Part shown: positions 24,130 to 35,693 of the stretch, one piece after another
Layout of the letters: the number at the start of each line of letters is the position of its first letter
How positions within the stretch are numbered: position 1 is the first letter of the stretch
Notes under the pieces: generated by a model
Told to the model about the DNA's origin: nothing
The model's database searches: none
The model's input: the letters and a program-made list of their open reading frames with translations, nothing else
Made by a program: the position numbers and the translations under genes
DNA from: Eumeta japonica
Lineage: Eukaryota > Arthropoda > Insecta > Lepidoptera > Psychidae
Length of the DNA: 64,000 bases
Reading direction: 5' to 3'
Assembly: GCA_005406025.1 (NCBI GenBank)
Contig: BGZK01000178.1
Coordinates: 124,001-188,000, forward strand

Positions 24130-25200
24130 CGTTTCAAATGAAGAAATATCGTGAGATTCGATTGAATTCGGCGAATTATAAATCATTAAAATTCGATTGA
24201 AATTGCGTCCGATTACGCCGACCGCCGTCGCTTGGCTCGTATTGCATATGAATAACCGGCGAATTGTTGGTTGATCGATGATAACCAAACCGTTGAAAAT
24301 TTGACGGTGCATATGGTGAAAACGGTCCTAAATACACCCTAATACTCAACATTTCTGTTAAATATGCTGACAATCAGAACTTAGACTGTAAGATATTCTC
24401 TAGGAAAACGAGATTTTCAAATTGTACTCCCATTGTATAATATTTGTTATGATATTACTGTAAATTTGAATATTACTTGTCCAGATTATGACATTAGAAA
24501 GTACATGTTTTTTACAATGTAAAATATTCTAAAAAACTTTGAATTTCATATATGGACAAGTGTTGTGTTTCATTTTCTTTTAATCGTTCGCAACACAGCC
24601 GTTCTTTAGGTATATACAACTTCATGAAATAATACACAAAGGAAAACGTTCCAAATATTTGTATTAATATTAATTAAGGGACTCTTCCATAAATGCTAAA
24701 GTTTCTTAGCGTCTTATTTAACTTTTTGTGTTTGTAGTTAACAAACTTTTACAGTAACTTTGTTAATTCATTTATATATAAAAGACAATATGGATCCGTA
24801 TTATGTACCAAAAATATTATTTGACTATTTAAATATATCCTTTATACATATTGTCCTGTTTTTCAAAATTATTGCCTTAACTAATATTACTTAAAAGTTT
24901 AATCTTATTATATATTTTCTTGATAACATATTCAAAATATAAGATTACTACAAAGTATTGGACAGGTTTTTATATGGTTTTCACTCTTTAATAAAGCTGT
25001 GTGTACCTAAGAAATAAGATCACTACATAGTATAAAAGAAAATCCCTAAGGTACGTTTGTTCGCATTAATCGTACTATAAAATTCAGAAGAAAATAAAAT
25101 ACGGGAAAACAATTAATGTCAAAAATTACCTGAGAAAGTTTGTGATGCCACATTTTTATACAAAATTTTAAACAAATGCAACCTATATGTTTTACGACAT
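24130..25200. other. AT-rich unique DNA, no gene seen
   Basis: A moderately GC patch at 24190-24310 has overlapping short minus frames without motif. The rest is A/T-rich. Confidence 0.45.
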
Positions 25201-25205
25201 AACAT

Positions 25206-25566
25206 TTATCTATAAGCCAACCGAGTTGGAAATCGGATTTTGCGTGTTCGGGTTTTTCCTACCGGCGCACCGGATTTTAAGATTTGAAACAAGTTATTGA
25301 ATGCCCCATGTCGTAGCGGGCTTTGAGTAGATGCTAAACCGACTCGCCGCCGCGCGATCGGATATTTTTACATATGTAAGGGCAATACCACTGACCGACT
25401 CATCACTAGATCTCCGAAACCATATCTCCGATTGACTTGAACTTCGGCATAGGCACTCCTTTCGGAACGTAGACGCTCACAGATGATGGGTTGTACGCAA
25501 ATCCTATTAAAAAAAAAAAATTCGTCTTTTTATTTCTATGCGCGTGGAGCCGCGGACAAAAGCTGG
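25206..25566 (+). repeat. eroded LINE-tail type repeat ending at an ACTAGC-type boundary
   Basis: The stretch has the character of lepidopteran LINE/SINE tails: TGACCGACTCATCACTAGAT, CTCCGATTGACTTGAACTTC, GGAACGTAGACGCTCAC, an A run, and a terminal GCGTGGAGCCGCGGACAAAA then GCTGGT. The last piece is the reverse complement of the ACTAGCTTTTGTCCGCGGCT boundary of the 35694 copy. The left limit is uncertain. Confidence 0.5.
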
Positions 25567-25569
25567 TAA

Positions 25570-28255
25570 TATTATATGTGTGTACAGTTAACTGTATCTG
25601 TAAGCACTTGTGCCAGCTCTTAAGATATGTATATAAATGACAAAGTATAATAGAATAATTTCAACTACTTTATAAGCTTAGTAAGTAATTAACTTATCTA
25701 TATTAATAAATATTCATACTATGTAAGTTAAAATGCTTTTTTTATTTGAGCTCTCATTTAAAGAAAATGTCTTTTTACAATATTACACCATCGAAAATAT
25801 TATTTTCTATTTTCCTGTAGTTTCTTGCAATTTTACTAAGTTACGACGACGTCACAAATAGTTATAAATACATATTAGACTGTTTTGTATACTTAATAGT
25901 TAGCAATTCAAACGATACATCATAAAATATATAAATGTAAAACTTAAAAAGCGTGTTCATTTTAATGTGCGTCATCAAGATCTAACATATGTCACGTTCG
26001 AAATCCTACTTTATATAGTTTTCGAGGAAAACCTCTAACAGACGGACTAACACAAGAATGACCTTGTGAAAGTTGTGTGTTTTTTGGTTGACGTAGAGAG
26101 ACGTGAAAATTTCGCTAATTATTATTATTAACCAAAAAATTTAGAGGTATCTTTCGCAATTAATGTACACCCCTTACACAACTTACACAACCCTGTACAA
26201 CCCTTTGCACAATACTTTTTGACAAATGGTCATAAAATGCTAGGTTGTCCTAATGTTAAATCAGGTTTCAAAAACAAAATACTTCGACACCAAATCAGAT
26301 ATTAGAGGTCATTCAATTCGATATTTAAATTGACAGCTTTTTTTAACGTTAGAGACCTCTATTGAAGCTGCATTGTTAGTGTTTTTGCTATGTATTTTTC
26401 ACAACTAATGTATTGTTGCAGATAACGTCAAAATCCAGCACTTTTTATTTGACATTATTTTCCAGATATTACCGTATAAAACATACACTTTATTTTCTCT
26501 GACAGTCAGTTCTTTTACAGCAATGCTTTTGAAAAATCCGCACTTAACTTTACGCGTGCCAGTGGAAAATTCATGAAAACAAACGGAATAATTGTAAGTG
26601 CATATTTTCCAAAAGTTTCTGCATAAAGAAATTATACACGCAACCCTTACAGACTAAACTAAAAGGAAAACGGGTCCGGCATTTTGGTCTCATTCGGAAG
26701 CAGTAAATAAATTCCCTCGAGTTAATCCAGATGTCATTCAACAATAGTTTTCAACTCTCCATATTCCGACGCCTATTTTCGTCCGAGGCAGGAAATCCTC
26801 GTATTTTTCTTACTCTTTTTCCGAAGTCGAAGCAATAAAAAGCCTACGCTTTGTCAACAGTGTCAATTTATCTATTTGACTTACGAATAACGTCAAAGTA
26901 AATATCCACAGGCAGGACGTCCCATGATAAAAAAATAACAATAGTCTCTAAGAAATTAGTTTTTCGTACTAATTGAAATGATCATTACGGAACTTCATTT
27001 TTTTATTAGGCTAATTTACCAATCTTACATTCACATGAAACGTAAAATAAAATGTAAGCGGTATCATTTAAAAACACCCAAATGGAAATTGGTCAAATCA
27101 CGGCAAAATATCATGTCATATGACGTCATTGCATGTATCTATTGATTTCAGATGATTGCGTCAAACAAAACCATCAGTCAATCATATGTGTATAATAGAT
27201 CTATAGAGAATTTTCTGTTTGCCTGTTTATCCACCGGTGCGTTTGTTCCCGCTCATCTCCGCAATGGCGGAATTAATTTGCGTTGTAAGCTTAGGCTAAC
27301 ATTTAATACTTGTTTCATTTGAATTGGTTGAGAAAGGAAAAACATTTATCATTATTAAAGTAGATCTCGGCTTCTCAACGTGACACTTGCACGATTCGGA
27401 AGAAAATACGCTTGCTCTGTCGCTTTACCGTCGTACGCTGACCGTTTTTCGTTAAGCCCGAATTTGAACCTACAATAATATTAAACTATATTTTGTACAA
27501 TGATATTGAATACCCCTTTGAACCGACACGTTCAGTAATATTTAGCCAATAAAATTGACGAAACATTCGCGCCAATATTTTCGTGCGGCCAACACGTCTG
27601 CAACGAAATTTAGACTACAGCCGGACTGGTAATTTTGTCAAAAAATATTTTACACTATTAACCCTACGCGCAGTCGAATTTAAGCTTGCTCAAACTTGTG
27701 TTCGATCATTATGCCACTTTTCAATTTTAACCTCAAATGTTCAATAGTATCGTGCAATAAAATATTGGTCAATATTATCGTAGGTGTACGGGCCGCCTAA
27801 AAGTCGTGGAAAAGGCGTTCAAAGACTAAGCTTACACCAATAAGCGACATTATAATCCGCTTCTTTTGAAAATATCGTCGTGCCCTAGGTCTCCGGCTTA
27901 TAGAGTGTTATCTTCAATTTCCCCCCCAAATACCTACCTTAACCTCGCTTTAAAAAGAACGTTCTCCACGTTCTCCTCGTTTCCACGTTAATGGGATCGC
28001 AGCGCAATATAATTTTATGTCGCGGTATCAACAAGCATCTTGTAATGGGAAAATATAATTTAGCCACCCAGTCTTCGGTAAGGGTAATATTTATTTTATG
28101 TTCGGATGGCAAAAAAACAAATTTAAAATTGAATTACACTTGTCCTATATTTTCAACGTTACGGTATCACCTAATTATTCGTTTGACGTACTTATCACAA
28201 TCTCGAATGTTATATTGAAAAAGCATGTACAGCATTTAAGATATATTTAAGGGTG
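25570..28255. other. long AT-rich unique stretch, no gene seen
   Basis: About 2.7 kb. It holds one full CRE at 27121-27128 and a TTACCTGAGAAAGTTTGTGA block near 25127, just left of this stretch, which on the minus strand reads as a moderate CTTTCTCAG|GTAATT double splice-site look-alike. The 75-codon frame at 27991-28218 has no motif. Confidence 0.45.
27121..27128. promoter_or_regulatory. CRE palindrome TGACGTCA
   Basis: Perfect site in otherwise AT-rich DNA. The 12-base context CATATGACGTCA is shared with the site at 49750. Confidence 0.35.
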
Positions 28256-28269
28256 TGCATACTTTAGAT

Positions 28270-28437
28270 CATACGTGGGCAACCCCCGGCCCGCGAGACA
28301 TTTTGAAAAATTTCATGTCTGATATCTATCGTTAAAAATTATGAACACTAGTTTAAAATGCACCTACTTTTGAAAGCGGCCCGCGAACGTATTTGCATAC
28401 TAAAGTTTCTCAACATGTCAAAGATTGCCCATACCTG
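28270..28437. mobile_element. hAT-type miniature element (168 bp)
   Basis: The ends are inverted: left CATACGTGGGCAAC, right (reverse complement) CAGGTATGGGCAAT. The terminal CA and the GGGCAA block with GGCCCGCG just inside are the hallmark of many hAT elements. Flanks CTTTAGAT (28262-28269) and ATTTAGAC (28438-28445) agree at 6 of 8 positions, as expected of an aged 8-bp hAT target duplication, and fit the nTnnnnAn preference. There is no coding capacity, so it would need a transposase supplied in trans. Confidence 0.75.
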
Positions 28438-28458
28438 ATTTAGACTATTACTATATGC

Positions 28459-28462
<4 letters not shown>

Positions 28463-28532
<70 letters not shown>
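28463..28532. repeat. (TA)n microsatellite
   Basis: About 70 bases of pure TA, starting 25 bases after the hAT-type element. Confidence 0.98.
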
Positions 28533-28534
<2 letters not shown>

Positions 28535-28539
28535 CTAAC

Positions 28540-29160
28540 ATATATTAACAGCTGCAATATTTGGAGCTTGAAATGGTTCGAGGGTATCAAAATAAATAAG
28601 GAATTCTTATAATATGTATTCCAAGAAATTATTTGAAGGTTAATCATGTTTGTAATGCTGTTATTATTAAACATATTTGACTGATCCATCATTAATCATT
28701 GTTTTCTGCTCAAAGATTTATGTTGTCAATTTTCCTGACACATGCTCGCTCAAATTCCTAAAAATATTTCTGTTCAACACAGGTTCAGTGATTGATGAAT
28801 TTATATATCTCAGAGTAAAAAAAAAAAACCTCCTTAGCTTAAAGTGGATAAGGTTTATATTAGATTACGATATAATCATCGATATACACATTATATATAA
28901 TAGAGTCTAGTTTATATAGAAATGCACGAAATAGTTGATATCTATATGTCAGTCATGATTCGCCGCTGCCACTTCTTATGTTTTTTTCTATTCGATATCT
29001 GATGCTGCTTATTAGAAATCTTTTCGAATTTTCGAAAACCGTAAATAAAAATTGGATCCATTACCATTATATTAATAAATACAGTACAAAAAATATCATA
29101 TCATAAATAATTAGTACTTGGGCAACCGACTTTTGCTCGTGCTCCTTTCGAGTTTGTCAT
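28540..29160. other. AT-rich unique DNA, no gene seen
   Basis: A 77-codon plus frame (28677-28910) is AT-biased with no motif. Confidence 0.45.
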
Positions 29161-29168
29161 GGGCGGTA

Positions 29169-29198
29169 GCTAATCTATATATATATATATAGATTAGC
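29169..29198. repeat. 30-bp perfect palindrome with TA core
   Basis: GCTAATCTA, a TATATATATATA core and TAGATTAGC. It would extrude as a cruciform easily. It borders the repeat that follows. Confidence 0.9.
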
Positions 29199-29221
29199 GC
29201 GTATAAAGAATAAATTCCTTC

Positions 29222-29410
29222 ACTTTATACATCAATCGATCATGATGGTAATGATCATCCCGACCGCTACCTCGTTCGAGGTTCCAATTCCGGTCTCACT
29301 CTCTAATCTCTTCTTTTTCCGTTTGTGGTCACGATCTTGATTCTGATTTTGATGCCACGATCGATTTTGTTCTTGGGCCCGTTCTCGTTTCATTGTCGTA
29401 CTTCGCTCCA
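29222..29410 (+). repeat. dispersed family A fragment (CGATCATGATNN...GATCCCG type)
   Basis: Contains CTTTATACATCAATCGATCA then a chain of imperfect short repeats: TTCCAATTCCGGTCTC, CACGATCTTGATTCTGATTT. It shares this grammar with copies at 35694, 45125, 46085, 48510 (minus), 52945, 56778 and 57960. The open frames here are translations of the repeat. Confidence 0.6.
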
Positions 29411-29594
29411 TAAGAATTTCATACAAAATTCAAGTCCCTTTTGCTTCGACGAAACACAAATTTTGCAACATTCACACACACGCAACTACATAAAACAAAT
29501 GAATAAAAAATTATTATTATTATATATATATAAAAAAAAAATTATGGTTATCGTACGGTGGATGGAAATCATATTGAACCTCTCATTTGCGCAT

Positions 29595-29935
29595 CATATG
29601 TTTTAACTATACACCAATTTTCATCAAAATTGGTTAAGCCGTTCTTAAGTTATAAAAGAACACACATACAAACAAACTGACAGTAACCTACCATTTACTC
29701 TTACTGTATAATAATTTTCATCGCGATCGGTCAAACCGTTTTTAAGTTATAAATGAACATAAAGACAGACCGAGATATAGACAGACAGTCTAACTTTTGC
29801 GCCATTTTTACGACATATTTTGACTATACACCTATTTTCATCACGATCGCTCAAACCGTTCTTAAGTTATAAAATTGCATATATACAGACAGACAGACAT
29901 AAATAGACGCTACAAATTTTACTAGTAGTATAGGT
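29595..29935 (+). repeat. LINE tail with three tandem TTCATC...CCGTTCTTAAGTTATAAA units
   Basis: The phrase ATTTTCATCRMRATYGGTYAA...CCGTTYTTAAGTTATAAA occurs three times, with the shared TTAAGT at 29645, 29742 and 29862 (spacing 97 and 120 bases). Each is followed by ACA/AGACAGAC-type sequence, and the block ends ACTAGTAGTATAGG like other LINE 3' ends. Single copies of this tail are common in insects; tandem triplication is less so. Confidence 0.7.
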
Positions 29936-29939
29936 ATAT

Positions 29940-31940
29940 ATCAAATAAATAAAACTGCAACATAATACTTTATTATGTAGTGTTATCTGAAGTCTATATC
30001 ATGTAATGCCATTTTTGTTGTTGAGAAACAACGAGATAGAAACAATATGATTACAGCAAAATTCCAAAAATTGTTCTAAATATAGTAACTCTTCGAATTT
30101 CTTTTTCAAAATTTTTCCGAGAAAACACCTACATGTGTAAACTTGAAAGATAAACCTTTATCAAAATAAAAAAATTGTATATGCACAAGAATTGTTCATT
30201 TAATAGTATAGGATGGGATGTTTCATACTTTTATTCCAGGATACCAAATTATGGGCTTAGTATAATTAGAGTTTTTTTTTATGTTATAATCTGAATCTCA
30301 ACAAATAAATTTTCAGCTACAGTTAATAATTTTACACTCTAATCTGTTTTAATATAGGCTCTACCGCGGGTCAAGTTTGTATTATGGTAATGGGGTGCAT
30401 ATTGCCTGCTTCAGTGTACGTAGAAGTAAGCGGTATATCAGGACAAATAAAATTTTATTCTCCTCCTCTATCGTGTAGAGTTCATTACAACGCTCCTTCT
30501 TTTTTGGATAGGCACTTCAGGAAAATAACATTAATCTTATTTTAATTCGTGTTTTATACCCAAAATCAAAAAAGAAATCTTATAATTTCATTCTGTGTGC
30601 TTGTCCATCTATAAGTCCTTCCATATGTCACAACCTCGGAGCATTGAATAGTATGGAGAGTCGTAACAATGATTTTAATAAAATACTCATATCGCGGCTG
30701 CGTTACACGCACATAAAGAAAGCATCTAAAAACCAAAACTTTTCCTAAGCGAAGCAAAGTTATTTTACCGTTCCGCTATTTCTTTCTTACAAATGTCATA
30801 AGAAGAAACAACCCTTGGCCTATATTTATCGCTCGCACGCGCATAGCGTCCGCCATATTTCACAAAACATAGTTTTGTATATGCATACAGACCACATACT
30901 TATTCACTAACATAAAAAGTTCTATAGGTCGGTAAAGAAGTCATCACATATCAATGAAAATAAATCAATTTTTTTCTTATTACTACTTTCACTGCATATT
31001 CAATATATTTTATTTTTGAAATTATTTAATTGTATGTACGTATATATTATCTTAAAATGAGAAGTTACTTTTATATGTTCACAGTATTGAAAGTAAAAAT
31101 TGATATTCGAAAAGTACACTAAGTAGTATAATATAATAAAACAATGTATACGCTGCTTGCTTTTAAAAATAAATTAACAAAATACGTATTTGCATGAGTA
31201 ATTCATAATTGTCTTATTTTATGAATTGCTTGTTCCTAGGGGCGATATTTTCTAAAAAGGACTTTCATCATTTATCGAAAAATCTGTGGAGCGGAAATCA
31301 ATAAAATAAAAAATAAAACATGTAATACAGCTTATTCAAAAATACTAGCTTTTATTCCTGGAAATTCATGCGTCCTATTACACGATTTGTTTCTGATTAT
31401 CGATAAAATGTGTTATATTATTTATATCACTCAATTACAATACCAATTTATAATACGGCACTCCTTTCTTCGAAGTACGTTTTTCATGTCATCCTTGTCA
31501 CTTTTTGCAAACTCCGAAAAGGGACAGAACTCTGTAAAAGGATATGTGTGATTATTTATATCAATATATTACTTCAAAAATATAAATGCTTTTTCTCTTT
31601 ATTTTTAAAGTGGCTTGGAAAGCGTTCTTCTTAAAATGGCCTTATTTGGCATATTAATACTTATCATAATTTAAACCTACCCACAAGTCTATAACACCGA
31701 TTTGTTTCTATTTGCCAACAAATAGGCGTATACTAGAAAATTGATAAATACGTTAAATAAATATTGATTCAATTATAATTCTCATGGATTAATGCTGAAC
31801 TTATACTTAGATATAAAATATTATGTTTTTTACTACTATCCCAATATAAAAGGAAAACTGTTTGAAAACATTTTGGTAAAATCAAATAAAAAAAAGAGGC
31901 GCAGGAAAGCTACATTAAAAATGTGCACAGTACAGTTTAT
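29940..31940. other. AT-rich unique DNA, no gene seen
   Basis: About 2 kb. Short frames at 30566-30757 (-) and 31410-31634 (+) lack motifs. TCCGCCATATTT at 30849 recurs from 20.28 kb. Confidence 0.45.
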
Positions 31941-31948
31941 GTTTAGTT

Positions 31949-32074
31949 AGCGCCATCTACACTATACTACGAGAACTTTTTGTATCTAATAAGAAAACGA
32001 TCTGAGCAAGGTAAGCTTGTTCAAGCTTCCGTTCCTATACGCTTTAGTACGAAGTCGCTTCTACAGATGGCGCT
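31949..32074. repeat. possible short element bounded by AGCGCCATCT inverted repeats
   Basis: AGCGCCATCT (31949-31958) is inverted as AGATGGCGCT (32065-32074), giving a 126-base unit. There is no coding frame and no target duplication clear enough to claim. Related scraps (AGATGGCACTG near 10992, GGCGCTATCT near 15154) suggest a low-copy short repeat. Confidence 0.35.
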
Positions 32075-32079
32075 TTATA

Positions 32080-32635
32080 AAGTAACATTAGTTCTACATT
32101 TTATTTACTGTCTTAAATCAATAAATATTTTTTTAAATTTTCTTAATAGACTGAAATATATTAATAGCTTATTCCAGACATAGATTGCTCCTCAACTGTA
32201 TTAGTCAAATAGATGTTACTATTATAAATATTCATCAATAACTCATATTCTCTTTAATTCTTATGATTTTAATGTGAAGGCCTAGAACTTTAATTTTAAA
32301 TATTCATGTGGATTCTCTTTACTAAAAGCTTTTGTTGGATTTATTCCTATAGAAAACTATTATTGCCTAACATGATAAAAATGATTTCATATATTATTAT
32401 ATATCATATAAAATTCCATGGCTTTTTAACAAATCTAGGGCACCTTTATGTCTCTGCCTTTTACCTTGCGCATATCTTAACTAGTGATTGTTTTCAACAT
32501 CACTTTGTAGAATAACGAAGTACCAACCTATCTCGTTATTGTACATTCGTTTGCAGACGTTATAAAACGTTTAATGAAAAAATATTAAATATTTTCCTAT
32601 GGTTATTTAAGATCGAAAGAAGTTATAATCCTGAA
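32080..32635. other. AT-rich unique DNA, no gene seen
   Basis: The 69-codon frame at 32306-32515 has no motif and background composition. Confidence 0.45.
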
Positions 32636-32639
32636 AGAA

Positions 32640-32800
32640 CTGGCTGTCGTCGAGCGTCGATCGTCAGCCGCACAGCCCCGCCCTCGTTTCTCTGACGTCA
32701 CGCTCGTGACGTCAGAACTCACCTGCCTCCCTTAAGCCCCCTTTACCCTGCACCGCGCGTCGCCCCGCCGACCCTCGAGGCCATAGCTACCCGGGACGAG
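32640..32800. promoter_or_regulatory. GC islet with twin CREs, promoter/enhancer candidate
   Basis: A 160-base CpG-rich patch in AT-rich DNA. Two perfect CREs, at 32693-32700 and 32707-32714, are separated by six bases (CGCTCG), so their centres are 14 bp apart. A C-rich run and GCGCGTCGCCCCGCCG follow. There is no coding frame. About 155 bases downstream lies the double splice-site motif at 32953. It could be an alternative promoter or cAMP-responsive enhancer; no transcript evidence is available. Confidence 0.45.
32693..32714. promoter_or_regulatory. tandem CRE palindromes
   Basis: TGACGTCA, CGCTCG, TGACGTCA. The whole 22 bases are nearly palindromic. CREB/ATF-type bZIP factors are the expected binders. 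Confidence 0.55.
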
Positions 32801-32925
32801 CTACTTTAATAAATTCGTTTAATCAGCACGAGCCTTAATTTAATTTTATAATTTGATTTTAAAATTGAATATAACATTCAAACTATTTTCATTCGAATAT
32901 AAGTTTATGTTATTTAATATATTAA

Positions 32926-32960
32926 CTAACAATTTACCCTCTGTTGTTCACAGGTAAGCT
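32926..32960 (+). other. recursive splice site candidate (CTAAC, Y-tract, CAG|GTAAGC)
   Basis: A branch-point match CTAAC (32926-32930), a pyrimidine-rich tract, and CTGTTGTTCACAG ending at 32953 form a strong 3' splice site. It is fused to GTAAGC beginning 32954, a strong 5' splice site. This is the zero-nucleotide-exon layout of ratchet points known in long Drosophila introns. No open exon of useful length follows, which favours ratcheting or a cryptic site over a normal exon. It implies a plus-strand transcript. Confidence 0.5.
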
Positions 32961-32964
32961 TCTA

Positions 32965-34715
32965 ATTCACAAATTCTGGAAATCTACATTATGATGATCT
33001 ATTTCTACAGTAAGTCTGTCATAATAATCATGCGTAAGATCTTTTAAACTGAAAACTTTCATGGTTTCTTAAACCGTTATGTGAGTATATGTAAAAAGAT
33101 TTATATTAATAAAATTTAAAAAGATTAAAAATCTTTGTTCATGATTAATAATTTGTTTTTGTTTGGAATATAAAAACATTTGATAATTACCGTCGATGTT
33201 ACAATTTCCCATACGTATTATTTGAATTGTTATGTTAAGAAATACTTAAATTTGTTACGTACCTATTTTGTACAATTTTGAATTCAAGTTCCTATTAATT
33301 ATAGTGAATAGAAAAATACGCAGAATACTGCTGGTGGACTACACAGATTGCATGTTGAAGGAAAAAAAATTAAAATATGCACAACTGTTTGTTAAAAATT
33401 ATGTTAAGTATTTTGGAATTCTTTCTTCTCAGACTTAACGCTATTTTTCGTTATGCGCTGATATCTTAGCTGACCACTTATCTATTTTTAGTGAAAACTT
33501 AGCTGAAAAACGAGGAAAGACAGCACTTCTGAAAACTGCCTCGCCCGTAAAATCACTCTCATTGTTATGAAAATGCGTAACATTTGATATTTTTATGTTC
33601 CTCGTATTCCGGAAATATTTATATTCCTGAAATGGTTGATTGAACATCTTAAAATTTTATTTTTAATAAAAAAGCTATTTTTGGTGAAAACAATTGCAAA
33701 CGATGCAAAATAAGATATAAAACTCAGTGTGTGTAAAGGAAGATACGCAACCTCCTATCGAATAACACATTTGACGCGCCCTCGAGGAAATTCTCGGAAA
33801 TTCGGGACAAGAAATTAATATTAACAAAAATGATTTCCTTGAAATCGGTTCAGTGCGTACACGTGGCCGCCGCCCTTTTCGGTATCATGCACATGTGCGG
33901 TATATAGCCGTGTTCGAGGAAAGAATCGAGGGCATTTATGTGTGTCGTTTTATATGAAATTTAGAGAAAACTAGTAGGTGAAATTTTTAGTACCCTTAGG
34001 TATGCATGACGGAACAATGTAGGCCTCTTTAAAGATCGCATAAAGTACGTGGTTCTTTCACTGAATTTTTAAAAACATATATGACGTAATTCGCAACAAA
34101 CAAGATGACCTAGAATCAGTGCACAAGAAAATAGATCTACAATTTTTCAGTATAAATGCTGGTATTCTTCGGTAGAGGCTTACGTCTTGCAAAGATTTAT
34201 CACAGATTTAGGCCTCAAAGCATTTCTATACAAAAAAAACCGTATCTTGTAAATTATTCGGTAAATTGCTTTTATATATCCCATAAATATGTTTATGTAT
34301 TTACGCGCGCGTACAGTTTCCTCTACTTCGAGTGCGGTACAGATGTTACCCGATTTATTTTAATGTCTGTCGACTGTATTACTTCATTTGATAGGCTTTA
34401 TAGTCTGTTCTGATAAAAAGATATTCGACTTGTAATTATTCTGAAACAGTATAATAATTGACAATTAATCATTTAGAGAAAAAAATGACATTAATGAAAT
34501 TAATATTATTATATGAAACCTAGGCTATAAGAAAGAACTTTTATTAACTTTATATATGAGGAGCAACCATGTAGTTAGTCAATTTCAAAGTTATACCTGT
34601 TTCTTGACCTTATCTTTAAAAAAGTGAGAATTTTCGTGAAATTAGGGAAGTTAATGTTTTCAATCCAATTTTCGGAAATCGAGATCACCATTTATCAGAT
34701 GTCGACGTTTTCAAA
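32965..34715. other. AT-rich unique DNA, no gene seen
   Basis: Short frames at 33441-33647 (-) and 34156-34413 (+, 85 codons) lack motifs. A small CpG patch is at 33775-33935. Confidence 0.45.
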
Positions 34716-34726
34716 TCCTAGGAAGC

Positions 34727-34881
34727 CAGTCCTAGATTTGTCAATAGGCCGTGTAGGCCGCGGCCTAGGGGCGGCAGTGTCTTAGGGCCGGCGGATTTCA
34801 AAAAAATATTATTTTAGAATAGTACATGGCGCGGCGGAAATAAAGTGGCCTACACTCATAAAAAATATAAATCCACCACTG
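34727..34881. mobile_element. hAT-type miniature element with perfect 8-bp target duplication
   Basis: TAGGAAGC is found immediately left (34719-34726) and right (34882-34889) of a 155-base unit. The left end is CAGTCCTAGATTT; the right end, reverse complemented, is CAGTGGTGGATTT; both have GTGTAGGCC further in. CAGT ends with an 8-bp duplication are characteristic of hAT transposons. The interior is GC-rich (GGCCGCGGCCTAGGGGCGGC) and non-coding, so the element depends on an outside transposase. The intact duplication suggests a fairly recent insertion. Confidence 0.88.
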
Positions 34882-34891
34882 TAGGAAGCTT

Positions 34892-35690
34892 TTCTAACCA
34901 ATTGGAAGCGGGTTCGCGGTCAGGTTACCTTAGACTTCGTAATAATTTGACATCAACCGATTACGTAGACTTTGAAAAATGTAAAAAAAATATATAAAAA
35001 CTTTTTTTTAGGTAGTTTTTAACAATTTTACAAACAATTTATTGTTTGTCACACAAAATCACACAAACGTTGAGTTTCAGCTTGCTTAAAAGTACGTCCG
35101 TGTATATAAGTTAGCAGAATAATGTTATAACAACAACGATTCATAGTCTTAATTGATAGAATTTTAATATAAATTTTCAGTAGAATTAATGAATTTAATC
35201 ACTTTATATTTGATGATTCATTTCAGTAGTAAGCATTACTTCCTGACTTAATTCAAAGCAACATATATCAGTTGATGCATTACACTCAACGTATAACAAA
35301 TAAATTTTGAATTTACTTTAGAGGTAACTGACTTCTATATAGGTAAAAAGAAGATTCTATGTTTAGACTAACCTTTACAATCAAAGCGTATTCTTCGGAA
35401 CTCGGGAAGTGCAGAACGGATGGAGAAAAATTCATTGATGTTTATCGTTAAAGAAAAAAAAGAACGACTAACAATCATCTGTTCTTCCAAAATAAATTCT
35501 AAATTCTCACCATTATAGAAATCTCTAGAAAAAAATTATATGAGAAAAGTAATATAGTTAACGACCATTCTACTATATTGTATAATTTAAATAATTTATT
35601 TCAATTATAACCTAATTCTACTTATTGTATAATTTAAATAACCTATCTTTAAACGATTCGACACCACCTATTATTTATTAGATACTAGCT
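34892..35690. other. AT-rich unique DNA, no gene seen
   Basis: No frame, RNA gene or repeat recognised. Confidence 0.45.
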
Positions 35691-35693
35691 TTT

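Noticed and set aside
25120..25145. Minus-strand CTTTCTCAG|GTAATT double splice-site look-alike
   Set aside because: Donor is weak and there is no supporting exon on the minus strand nearby.
29595..29935. Possible CRISPR-like or satellite array
   Set aside because: Only three units with unequal spacing and LINE-tail sequence in a eukaryotic genome.
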